Shown: positions 10,786 to 22,600 of the stretch, piece by piece
Numbering within the stretch: the stretch's first letter is position 1
Layout: the number at the start of each line of letters is the position of its first letter
Origin: Juglans regia
Taxonomy: Eukaryota; Streptophyta; Magnoliopsida; Fagales; Juglandaceae
DNA: 64,000 nt
Direction of reading: 5' to 3'
Assembly (NCBI RefSeq): GCF_001411555.2
Contig: NC_049901.1
Location: 37,706,838 to 37,770,837, forward strand
Notes under the pieces: generated by a model
What the model saw: only the letters and a program-made list of their open reading frames with translations
Databases searched by the model: none
Told to the model about the DNA's origin: nothing
Translations under genes and position numbers: made by a program

Positions 10786-11850
10786 AGATATTGAGATGAG
10801 ATAAGTTGAAATGAAAGTTAAAAATTAAATAAAATATTGTTAGAATATTATATTTTAATATTATTATTGTCTTAAAATTTAAAAAGTTAAATTATTTATT
10901 ACATTTTATGTGAATTTGATTTAGAACATTAATTTTACAAATTAATATTGTTATTTAAGTGAATTAATGGTGTATTCTATACACTGACTTACTAATAAAC
11001 GAACTCATGCACATAATAATTATAAATTTAAATCTTACCATTCAAATTGTGTTGCATCAATAATATAAATGATATATTTTCATATAAGCTTATAAATAGA
11101 ATGAATGACTCCTATTTGAGATTTGGCTATTTTAGCTACTCGTATAATATTCTAAGATAAATATTATATATTATCATTTTTACCATCATCTTCTATCGTA
11201 GTATTATAAATAATTGTAGAATTGTTTATTATTCATTATTTATCATTCAATCCTTGTATGTCAAATTAGAGGATAGTGAGAAAATGATAATTAAGAGGAT
11301 GATGGATAAAAATTTTCAATAGTGCTATATGTATGCACAATATTATACGTACTGAATGAGCAATAGCCTCATTTTATTCATGTTTTTTTTAATTTATTTG
11401 AATTTAAAATTTTTAAATTTTAATGAGATGAAAGTTGAATAAAATATGTTAAAATATTATTTTTTAATATTATTATTATTTTAAAATTTGAAAAAATTAA
11501 ATTATTTATTATATTTTGTATGAAAATTTAAAAAAATTATAATAAAAAAATAAAATAAGATGAAATACTTTCACTATCCAAACAGTGCCGTAAGGTTACA
11601 AGGAAAAAAAAACACAAAAAATAATGTTTTGTTTTAAGATTCATTTGTTTTTACAGATAAGATAAAATGAGATAAGTTGAGATTAAAATTAAAAAGTTGA
11701 ATAAAATATTATTAGATTATATTTTTTAATATTATTTTTATTTTAAAATTAAAAAAAATTAAATTATTTATTTTATTTTATATTAAAAATTAAAAAAATT
11801 ATAATAATTAAATAAAGTGAGATATTTTTTAAAAATAAACTAGGACTAAT
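10786..11850. repeat. Cluster of family A repeat copies 3-5
   Basis: Three copies stand in the same orientation at about 10786-10920 (truncated), 11400-11585 and 11640-11850. Each has AGATGAGATAAGTTGA or AATGAGATGAAAGTTGA at its left, followed by AATAAAATATTRTTAGAATAT and a TTAAATTATTTATT core. Between and around them the DNA is AT-rich with no gene. The last copy ends about 270 bp before the VPS15 start codon, so it lies in or next to the VPS15 promoter region. Confidence 0.6.
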
Positions 11851-12124
11851 TTCTTCCGTTAGTAAAAATAAAAGAAAACCTCGGTCCTGTCAGTTAAGTA
11901 GCATATTGGAAACATTGGAAAGCAAAATCAACCGATCCCAATCCACAACAAATTGAAGATCCTTTGCTCGAAACGGGAAACTCGACGCTCAAATACGTTT
12001 CGGAATCAATCACCGGTAGCAAAAAGGCCTCAGTCGTCCCTCTTCCTTCGCAGACACACAAATGGTTGCCCAGGACGCAACCACAGAAGAATGAGAATAA
12101 GCGAGCGCGGCGCAGAGGCACGGA

Positions 12125-15100
12125 ATGGGCAACAAGATCGCGCGCACCACCCAAGTCTCCGCCTCCGAGTACTACCTCCACGACCTGCCGTCCTCCTACA
12201 ACTTGGTCCTCAAGGAGGTTCTCGGCCGAGGCCGTTTCTTCAAGTCGATTCTCTGCAAGCACGACGAGGGCTTGGTCCTCGTCAAGGTCTATTTCAAGCG
12301 TGGCGATTCCATTGATCTCAGAGACTACGAGCGCCGTCTCTTCCAGATTAAAGAGATTTTCCTTGCCCTTGATCACCCTCACGTTTGGCCCTTTCAGGTC
12401 CCAGTTCTCACCGCGTTTGTTTTCCTTTTCCTTTTTTCTTTGGGAATTTGAACGCAATGTTTTGTTGCCGAGAAGATTCAAGAAAATTAGCGCGACTTCG
12501 GTTTTTTGAATTTTAAACTTCTGTGTGGCTTTATTATAATTGAGCTGCCTCGAGATGTAAAATTTCAAGTTAGCTATACAAAGTTCTAAGTTTCTTTTGG
12601 TTACCCAGAAAATTGGGTAAGAGATGGGGATATAAGATTGATGCTAGATGCCGTCTTGCTTAATTTAATGATAATTCTAGAGTTTATTTCGATTGAATAA
12701 GATAATGGCACTTGTTGTGATTGCGGGAATGTTTTGGTTCTAGAGGTGGAGTCATGAAGAATTTTGTTGGATTTTTTGGCAGTACTTGAATTTCATCTTC
12801 ATCTTCAGGCACTTGAATAGAGCATTATTGTTGAAAATACTCGTATGGTTTTCTGTTCGCTTGCAGTTCTGGCAAGAAACAGATAAAGCAGCTTACCTTT
12901 TGAGGCAGTACTTCTTCAATAATCTACATGATCGACTAAGTACTCGGCCTTTCCTCAGTCTAGTCGAAAAGAAGTGGTTGGCTTTTCAGGTTTATCTTTC
13001 TCTGACCCTCAAACCCTGAATTCTAAGTGTTCAATGGCTACAGTTATTCTCATCATTTTACTTATAAAAAAAAAAAAACAGTTCTTCTCATCATTTTTAT
13101 ACTTTTATGGATTTGCAGCTACTTCTTGCTTTGAAACAGAGCCACGAGAAAGGAATTTGCCATGGTAAGTTCTAATAGTTGAAGGAATCTGCTTGTGATA
13201 TGTTTTTTGTCCTAACAATTAGTTGGTTTTATACACGTTGATTTTGCATCTTCTCAGGTGATATAAAGTGTGAGAATGTGCTGGTGACTTCTTGGAATTG
13301 GCTTTACCTTGCTGACTTTGCATCCTTCAAACCCACTTATATTCCCTATGACGACCCTTCTGATTTCTCCTTTTTCTTTGATACTGGAGGAAGAAGGCTC
13401 TGTTATCTTGCACCTGAAGTCAGTTCTTATTTAACTTCTATAATTATTCTATGCCATTTTGTTCCTTTGGATGATTTTATCGTTATGAAGTTTCTCCTTT
13501 TATTTTCATTATTGCCTATTATATTATTTCTTGAGGAGATAATTCTCATTCATATGTTAGCATTTTTTCTTCTCCCAGAAGTTTGATAACAACCTGTAGA
13601 ATGGATGTTATAACCTACAAATTTGTACTGTAAAATTACAGCTCAAGCTTGTGGGTTCATAAAAGGACATTCTATCTATCTTGATAGGAAGCATGCTGGT
13701 TAAGATTATTCTGTGGGTCAATTCTTAGACTAGCATCTATTCATAGGTTAGAATTTTGTCTAACCTATGAGTATATAAGAAATGAGGTTAGCTAGTTGGA
13801 AAATGATCTACTTGTCTAAAGGGGGAGGATTAACTCTAATAAAAAGTACTTTGTCTAATCTTCCCACTTATTTCTTATCTCTTTGTCCGTTGCTGGCAAG
13901 GGTAGAAAGAAGAATTGAGAGTTTATTTTGGAATTTTTTATGGGGTGGTAAAGGAGATGAAAAAAAGTTCCATTTGGTTAGTTGGAAGAAGGTTTGTCAA
14001 CCGATTGATTGTGGTTGGTTGGGGATAAAAAACTTGAGATTGTTTACTAGAGCATTACTTGGGAAATGACTTTGGAGATACCACTTGGAAAGAAATGCCT
14101 TATGGAAAAATGTTATTGATGTAAAATAGGGTTGTTTATGGGGAGGTTGGTGCTCAAAAGATACTAGAGGTGCATATGGGGTGAATTTGTGGAAGTTCAT
14201 TAGAAAAGGATGGGGGGAGTTTTCTAATCATATTAGATTAAAGGTGGGGAGATGGGAAGATGATACTTTTCTGGCATGATTGGTAGTGTGGGGATTCTAC
14301 ACTTAAGTTGGATTTTCGCTCTCTTTTTAGAATTGCAAGGGATCAAAATGCACTTGTGGGAAATTCTTTCCTTTGCATTGACAATAATATTCAGTGGAAT
14401 GTTAACTTTATTAGGGACGTTAATGGCTGGAAAGTGGATGATGTTGAGGCTTTTCTGGAAAGACTTTACAAGTTAAAAGTTGATGCTAGGTAGGGAGGAT
14501 AGCATGCTGTGGGTTCCAGCAGGAAATTCTATGTTCTCAGTTTCCTCTTTTTACAAAATATTAACCAGCCACAGGAGCTGTGAATTCCCCTAGAGAAACA
14601 TATGTAAAGTGAAAGTTCCTTCCAAGGTTGCTTTTTTCTGTTGGGTGGTATCCCTGGGCAAAGTGTTGAAAACTGAAAATCTTAGAAGGAGAGGTATGTA
14701 CATTGCTGATTGGTGTGTCATGTGCAAGAAGGATGGGGAATCTATTATTCATCTCTTTCTTTATTGTGAAGTGGCCAGGTTCTTGTGGAATAGGTTTTGA
14801 ATTGGACTGGTCTACTTTGGATAATGCCGAAGGAAGTGGTGGATTTATTGGTAGGGCGGAAGGGATTGAAGGGTAGCAAGAATGCTGTTGATATTTAGAA
14901 GATGATTCCTTCTTGGCTGTGGTGTCTATGACTTGAAAGGAATGAGAGATGCTTCGAAGACAAAGAACGTTCATCGGGAGACCTTAGGGATTTTTTCTTT
15001 AGTACTTCGAGTTTGTGGGCTAAAACTTTTGTAATGGAAGATAATTTCCAGAATTTGTGCTCGAATGAGGTACGTGGCACTTATGGAGTGAGTTTGTGGA

Positions 15101-16606
15101 AAAACATAAGGAGCCTTTGGGGGACCTTCTGAGGACATGAACATTTTGTTGTAGGCGATGGTTCGCATGTCCCTTTTGGTTGGATATATGGTGTGGTAAC
15201 CAATGTCTACAAGATACCTTCCCTACCATCTTTGCGCTTGCCAGAGTAAAGGAGGCAACGATTGCTGATCTTTTGACCTTTTCAAATGGCACCCCTCAAT
15301 GGAATATTGACTTCATTAGGGCAGCCCATGATTGTGAGTTGGAGTCTATTACGGAGTTCTTTGCGGCATTATATTCCGCAAGTATTCCAGGGGGCTCCAG
15401 AGACGATGCTTTGGAATCATTCTAAAAAAGGTATCTTCTCAGTCAGTTCTTTTTACCAAAAGCTCACGAACTCTGGAATGTCTATGTTCCCGTGGAAGAG
15501 CATATGGAAGACGGAAGCCCCTTCAAAAACAGCTTTCTTTGTCTGGACAACATCTTTGGACAAGATTCTCACCACAGATAATTTGAGGAAACGATGGGTT
15601 ATTGTCCTAGATTGATGTTGTATGTGTATGAAGCATGAGGAGTCAATTGATCATCTGCATTTACACTGCGAGGTAGCCAAGGTGCTATGAGATGATTTTT
15701 TCTCAAGAGTCGGATTGTCTTGGGTTATGTCTTGTAGATTGGTGGATTTCCTTGCAAGCTGGAGAGGACTGCACAAAGATTCTCAGGTAGCGGCAATGTG
15801 GAGATTGGTACCAATATGCATGTGTTGGTGTATTGGGAGGGAGAGAAATGCTAGATGTTTTGATGATCAAGAGAGAACAATGGATGAGCTTAAAGTTTTC
15901 TTTTTTAAGTCTTTGTTCCTATGGGCGGGGGCTATAGTTTGTAATGGACTTAGTGTCCATGATCTTCTTCTTTCTATTGTAACCTCTAGTTAGGCTTTTT
16001 TCATGTATAATTCCTGTGTTCCTGGGCTTTGCCTATTTCTATAAATACAATATCTTTGATTACCTATAAAAAAAAATAATTTCCAGAATTTGTTTTAGAT
16101 TTCCTTTTGCTTTTAGAAAGTAGTGGGTATTTCCTTTGTAAACGTCCTGTGTACTTGGGCTTATGCCTATTTTTGGGAATACAATCTCTTATTACTTATA
16201 AAAAAAAAAAAAAGAATTTTGGTTCTCCTAAGTCTAGGGGTGTACAGACTACTGACCGACCTTCATTTTCATTGGTCTAGTGCACAAAGTGTAGATCGAG
16301 CCGAAGGGTGAGAAACTCCTTTGGCACCAACTGAAACTGCGCAAAGAGGCGGTGCTAGTCAAACAGTGCTGACCTCAATGATGGTCAGCCAGTTTCGGTC
16401 TGGTTGGAGTGACCAATCACTCTACTGCGTCTATGAACAAAACTCAAATCCAAATCAAAAAATGATTCCAACTTTACAATTATTTCTACCAATCCAAATA
16501 AAGACAAACAGTGATTATTAAGGGGGGAACAATTGTTACTTGGTGAGACCGAGTGGCAGAGGGAGAAGCAACATTGCAGTGGAGCCAGCGTCTTGAAGCA
16601 TGTTTT

Positions 16607-16644
<38 letters not shown>

Positions 16645-19600
16645 GCAGAATTGAGAAGATGATAATCAACTAAACAAAGGCTGGAAGTTGATGGTTTGGA
16701 TTTCAAAGGAAAGGCTGGGCTAGGCTAATATATTGGGCTTTATATAAATAGGTTCAGTTGGGGTTTATATATATGAGATCGATTCGGTTCGATCTGATCT
16801 AGTTGGATTGAGTTACTTGGACCAATGACTGGACCTATTTGATCAGTTTGTAACTTGGCAGGATTGATGAACTACCGATTTTGGTGAAGAATCAGCTCAT
16901 TCCGGTCGGTCTACTCGGTTTTTGGTTTATATGTACACCCTTACGCCTGAAAATTTTGTGCAAGACTTTCTTGTCCTTTTATAGAATCTTGCTTGTTTCG
17001 ATATACTAAAATGCTGTTTGATGGCTCAAGTCTCTTTAACAGCCTATACCAGAAGTCGGTTAATGATAATTGATACTAGTGATATGCATCTGCATGACTT
17101 TGTAGCAAGCAGTCATCAATTCTGAATTAGAAAACCATTTAATTGATTGTTTTCGGTCTTTGGTTAATTTCAGAGATTTTATGAGCATGGAGATGAGATG
17201 CAGGTTGCACACGATGCACCTTTAAGACCATCTATGGATATCTTTGCTGTAGGGTGAGCTTTCTCTACCTTAAATATCTTTACCTTGAAAGGATTGTTTT
17301 GAAAACCTCAATTTTGACAAGTATCATTGAGATCATATATCTAAAACGTTATAGATGTATCAATGCACAGGTGTTATTGAGAAATTAAGCATTTGTGTGA
17401 ATTTGCACGAGGAATTTATTATTGAGGCTGTAATTATAGAAAAATTGTGCCAAAGTGACATTGTTGCGTAAGGTTGTTTACTTGTAAGTGCGCAAGTTAA
17501 CACCAGAAGCAATTTTGATAACATTTTCATGATGGGTGAAAGACAACCATGATTTTTGAAGAATTAAGTACACGCACCTCCCATAGGGTTAGAAATACTA
17601 CACTTCAAAATAAAACCTTGTAGTAATAGATCCCTAAAAATTAATACTTCCATCCGTACTTCATTTATTATAAACTATAAAGTGGAATTTAGCAAAGTCT
17701 AAAAGTAAACAATACTTTGATGTCACTGCATCCTTATAACCCAAAAGTTAACACTATGTGATCAACACTTAATAGGACGCGTCTAAGGTGTAGTCTCATT
17801 TTGTAATACCTTGGATTGTATATAGAAAGTTGGTGAATGAAATTCCACATTAAATGGGAGGGAGAAGTTTGGGCCATTTATAGTAATTACAAGGGACTCC
17901 AATAGTGACATCAACTTGTCCTTTTGGGATATAGACTCAGACATGCCCAAGCCTTTCTTAGGCCGTTACGCATTTACTAGTTGTGGTCTGCTTGCTTGTT
18001 CTCATCTCACATGGAAAATTTAAAACATAAAAAAAATGAGTTGACCACTTAGTAAATATTATATCATAATGTAAAAAGGTTTTGAATCAGGATTTAGTTT
18101 TGAAAGCTTCCTTGAACACAATACATTTGAACAAAATCAATTAAACACTTATCGTATTTACATTTACTTGCATAATGGCCAGCACACATTAATCCTTGTG
18201 TGCAAGGTTGTGCATTGGTCTCACATCCTGTGTCCATTGGGGGTATCGGTATACTATTGGATGTAATCATCCCTTAAGGATGATAGGGTCCTTAAGGATG
18301 CCTTTCCTGGTGTGTATGGGGATAGTGTGGTGTAGGAAGCCTCAAAAATTGATTTGTTGAAGTCTTCCAATGGCATTATCCAATGGAACACCATATTTAC
18401 TATAGGAGCACATGATTGGGGAGTAGAGATGAAAACCAAGTTTTCTGGATCCCTTCAAAAAAAGGGAAGTTTAGAATCTGCACTGTATATTGCGCTTGCT
18501 GTTCAAGATACAAATCCTTTTCCTTGGACAAGTATTTGGAGGATTAAGGCACCTTTAAAGCATCTTTCTCTGCATGGAGAGCTTCCTTAGGGAATATTCT
18601 TGCTGTTGAAAACCTAAGGAAATGCCAGATCATTGTAACAAATTGGTGTTGCATATGCAAAAGGAACAGGAATCCTGTTGACCACCTACTTCTGCATGGT
18701 GAGATAGCAAGGATACTGTGTAATGAGCTTTTTTGATAGGGTAGGATTGGCATGGGTGATGCCTAGAAGGGTGGTCGATTTCTTAGCAAGTTAGAGAGGT
18801 TTACAAGGCAATCTGTAAATTGCTGCAATTTGAAAGATGGCTCCTACTTATTTATTATGGTACCTTTGGAGGGAAAGAAATGGTAGAAGCTTTGAAGATC
18901 GCAAGCTTGTGGTTGTGGAGTTTTACCTCTTAAAACTTGCAAGGTTTCGTCTCAATACCTAGGAGGTTTGAGTTACTGTAAGGGTGGCTTTTTGGGGTCA
19001 AACTACGCCTTTTAATTCTTATCAGAGCCCCGGAAAAAGGTCCAAACAGCAACCTCTTTGATGTCACAGTGCTGCAGAATTTTCTGCAATGGCCAACCAT
19101 TACCCTTAATTACATGTATGACTAGTATAGCACATATAGAATGCATCACTCATGAATTCTATCTTCTATGCACGTCGTGATCATGCCAGCTTATAAATTT
19201 TTAAAGAGAAAACACGAGGAAACCAGTTTTCATTATTGGATAGCATCTATAAAATCTGATATTCAGTGAAAACCTGGCTTCAAGTGATCAATTTATCACA
19301 TATCATCATAGCATACCATTCATAAGCCTTAAACAGACCTAAACCAACCCTTACCTAGAGTTTCCAGTTGTATCCTAAAGAGGAAGATCAAGTGTCAGAA
19401 TCTGTCATTTGTTTTCCTTTGCCCAAAGTTGATACCTTGCACTTTCTAGCCTTAGAGTTTATGTTTTGACATAAAAAATAAAGAATATGTTCGGTTCACA
19501 AAAGATAGGGAATTTCGAATTTAGGGATAATACTTAATGAAACTTTCCTTGGGTTCAACTTTGAGGTTGCAGAAAGAATTGCAGCCATTAGGGATTTGTT

Positions 19601-22600
19601 AGGACTTAATATGGGTGCTGTAGAGGAGTGTAAAAGAAGCAGAAAACTTGGGATTATCACATTGATTTAGTTGCTGGAAGGTAGGCAGTAACTTCTACTC
19701 AAAAAATGAAGAAGAAAAATACCTAAAATATGCATTCTTCTGTCTTTTACTACTTATTAGAGGTTGATTTTTCAAGTTCACAGAATGGGAGATTCAGATG
19801 GCCATTCTCACTTATGAATTGAATTGATTTCTTTTTTTGGTTACATAAATGCGAAAGTGATATATTTCATGTCCTTTTTTTTTTTTCAATTTCAAATTAA
19901 AACATGTCAATTCTCCTCATTCCAGCCCCCCCTTCCCCTTCTCTCTCTCCAAAGCTGCACTCATCATCTAACTGCTTTAGGTGTGTAATTGCTGAGCTTT
20001 TCCTTGAGGGTCAGCCACTATTTGAACTCTCCCAGCTTCTTGCCTATCGTAGAGGGCAATATGATCCGAGCCAACATCTTGAGAAGGTACTCTCTCTCTC
20101 TTCTGATTCATAATCTTCAGTTGGGAGTTTTTTTTTTTTTTTAATTCCATAATATCATTTAGTCCCTCCAGCCTCAGCCTGAATGTTTTAGCCTTGCCTT
20201 CATTCGTATCTGACATCAGACTTGATCCATGTATTTCCTTGCTCATGTCTGGGTATTATAGTTGGCTAAGTTTCACTTACCTTCTTCGTATGAACTTCCA
20301 TTTATCTCAATGATTTGCATTCATTGCTCTCTGGGTGCAGATTCCTGATTCTGGAATCCGCAAGATGATACTACATATGATTCAATTGGAACAAGAGTCG
20401 CGACTTTCTGCTGAGAGCTACCTGCAGGAATACGCAGCTGTCGTGTTTCCACGATATTTCTCGCCATTTCTGCATAATTTCTACTGCTACTTGAATCCTT
20501 TTCATTCTGATACAAGGGTAAACAGCTCTGGCTATGTAATAATGAAGTTCAAATTTTAAGATCTCAACTGCTTCCACTTATTATGACTTACATATGGTAC
20601 CTTGCTTCTTTGTAATTGATATATGTAGGTTGCGGTATGCGAGAGAGTTTTCCGTGAGTTACTTAAGCATATGATGAACAGTAATGGCTCTAGTGATGAA
20701 CTGTCACAAGAAATGGTTGCAAAACAAAACATCAATTGGACAAAGGACTCTTCAAGGAAGAGAGAGCAGATGTTAATTCGCGATCAGTTTGAACTTCTCG
20801 GTGACTTTAATATTCTGCTCAGGGATGTTAAACAGAATAATGATTACCCTAGTGCCAAGCCGATGCTTGAAGATGCAGCCAATACTGATTTTTCCCAAAA
20901 TCTTAAAACGCATGCAATGCAATCACCTGGTGACCTACTTCAAACTATCTCCAATGCATTTAGGAGAAATGATCATCCCTTTCTGAAAAAGATTACAATG
21001 AATGATTTGAACACATTGATGACTGAGTATGACAGCCAATCAGATACCTTTGGCATGCCTTTTTTACCCTTACCTGAAGACAGTATGAGATGTGAAGGAA
21101 TGATTCTGATTGCCTCTCTTCTTTGCTCCTGCATAAGAAATGTCAAGTTGCCTCATTTGAGGAGGGTAGCCATACTTTTGCTTAAGTCTTCTGCACTATA
21201 TATTGATGACGAAGATCGGTTGCAGCGAGTGCTTCCATATGTTGTTGCAATGCTTTCTGATCCAGCCGCAATTGTGCGTTGTGCTGCCTTGGAGACTTTG
21301 TGCGATGTTCTGCCTTTAGTTCGAGATTTTCCTCCCAGTGATGCAAAAATCTTTCCAGAGTATATTCTTCCAATGCTTTCCATGCTACCTGATGATCCCG
21401 AGGAAAGTGTCAGAATCTGTTATGCCAGCAATATTGCTAAACTAGCACTCACTGCTAACAGATTCTTGATTCACTCAATAAGCATGAGTGAGGCAGGAGT
21501 TCTTAATGAATTGACTTCCGCACAGAAGCCAATGGCATCATATAATGAGACATCTGAACGACTTCAAAGGATAAATAGTGATGCACAACTAGCACAGCTG
21601 AGGAAATCCATTGCAGAGGTTGTTCAAGAACTTGTTATGGGTCCAAAGCAGACACCAAATATCAGGCGGGCACTCCTTCGGGATATTGGTAATCTATGCT
21701 GCTTCTTTGGGCAGAGACAGAGTAATGACTTTCTGTTGCCCATCTTACCTGCTTTTCTAAATGATCGGGATGTGCAGCTAAGGGCAGTGTTCTACGGCCA
21801 AATTGTGTATGTATGCTTCTTCGTGGGCCAAAGAAGTGTGGAGGAATATCTTCTACCTTACATTGAGCAAGCTTTAAGTGATGCATCCGAGGCTGTAATT
21901 GTCAATGCTTTGGATTGCTTGGCCATTCTGTGTAAAAGGGGCTTCTTACGGAAGAGGATACTGCTTGAGATGATAGAACGTGCCTTTCCATTATTATGTT
22001 ATCCCAGTCAATGGGTACGAAGATCTGCTGTAACTTTCATTGCAGCCAGCAGTGAGAGCTTAGGTGCAGTAGATTCCTATGTTTTTCTTGCCCCATTTAT
22101 ACGGCCTTTCCTCCGCAGACAACCGGCATCTTTAGCTTCTGAAAAGGCTCTCCTTTCATGTTTAAACCCTCCAGTCACAAGAGAAGCATGCTATCAAGTC
22201 TTAGAAAATGCTAGGAGTTCGGATATGTTAGAGAGACAGAGAAAGATATGGTACAACTCATCACCACATTCTAAACAATGGGAAACCATGGATTTATTCA
22301 AGGGAGGGTCAATGAAGAGTTGGCCAGATAACCAACGAAGTACTGAAGATAAAAAACCTGTGGGCAATGCGTTACAACAGCCTGAGCTAGCTGAATATGA
22401 TGATTGTGAGGCAAAGTTGAGAAGTGTGGGAAACTATATTCGCAATGCTTCTAGCACAATTGATATTCGTGACCCCCTAGGCTCAGAAAAGTTAAAATTC
22501 TCAGGCTTTATGTCACCACAGGTTAGTGGTGTGAGTAGTTTTATGTGTGATAAATCATCTGAAGGGATACCATTGTATTCCTTCAGCTTGGACAGGCGGG

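Noticed and set aside
12125..13418. VPS15 kinase motifs HGD and DFA as loss-of-function mutations
   Set aside because: Non-canonical kinase motifs are usual in VPS15 proteins, and the rest of the 1534-aa frame is intact.
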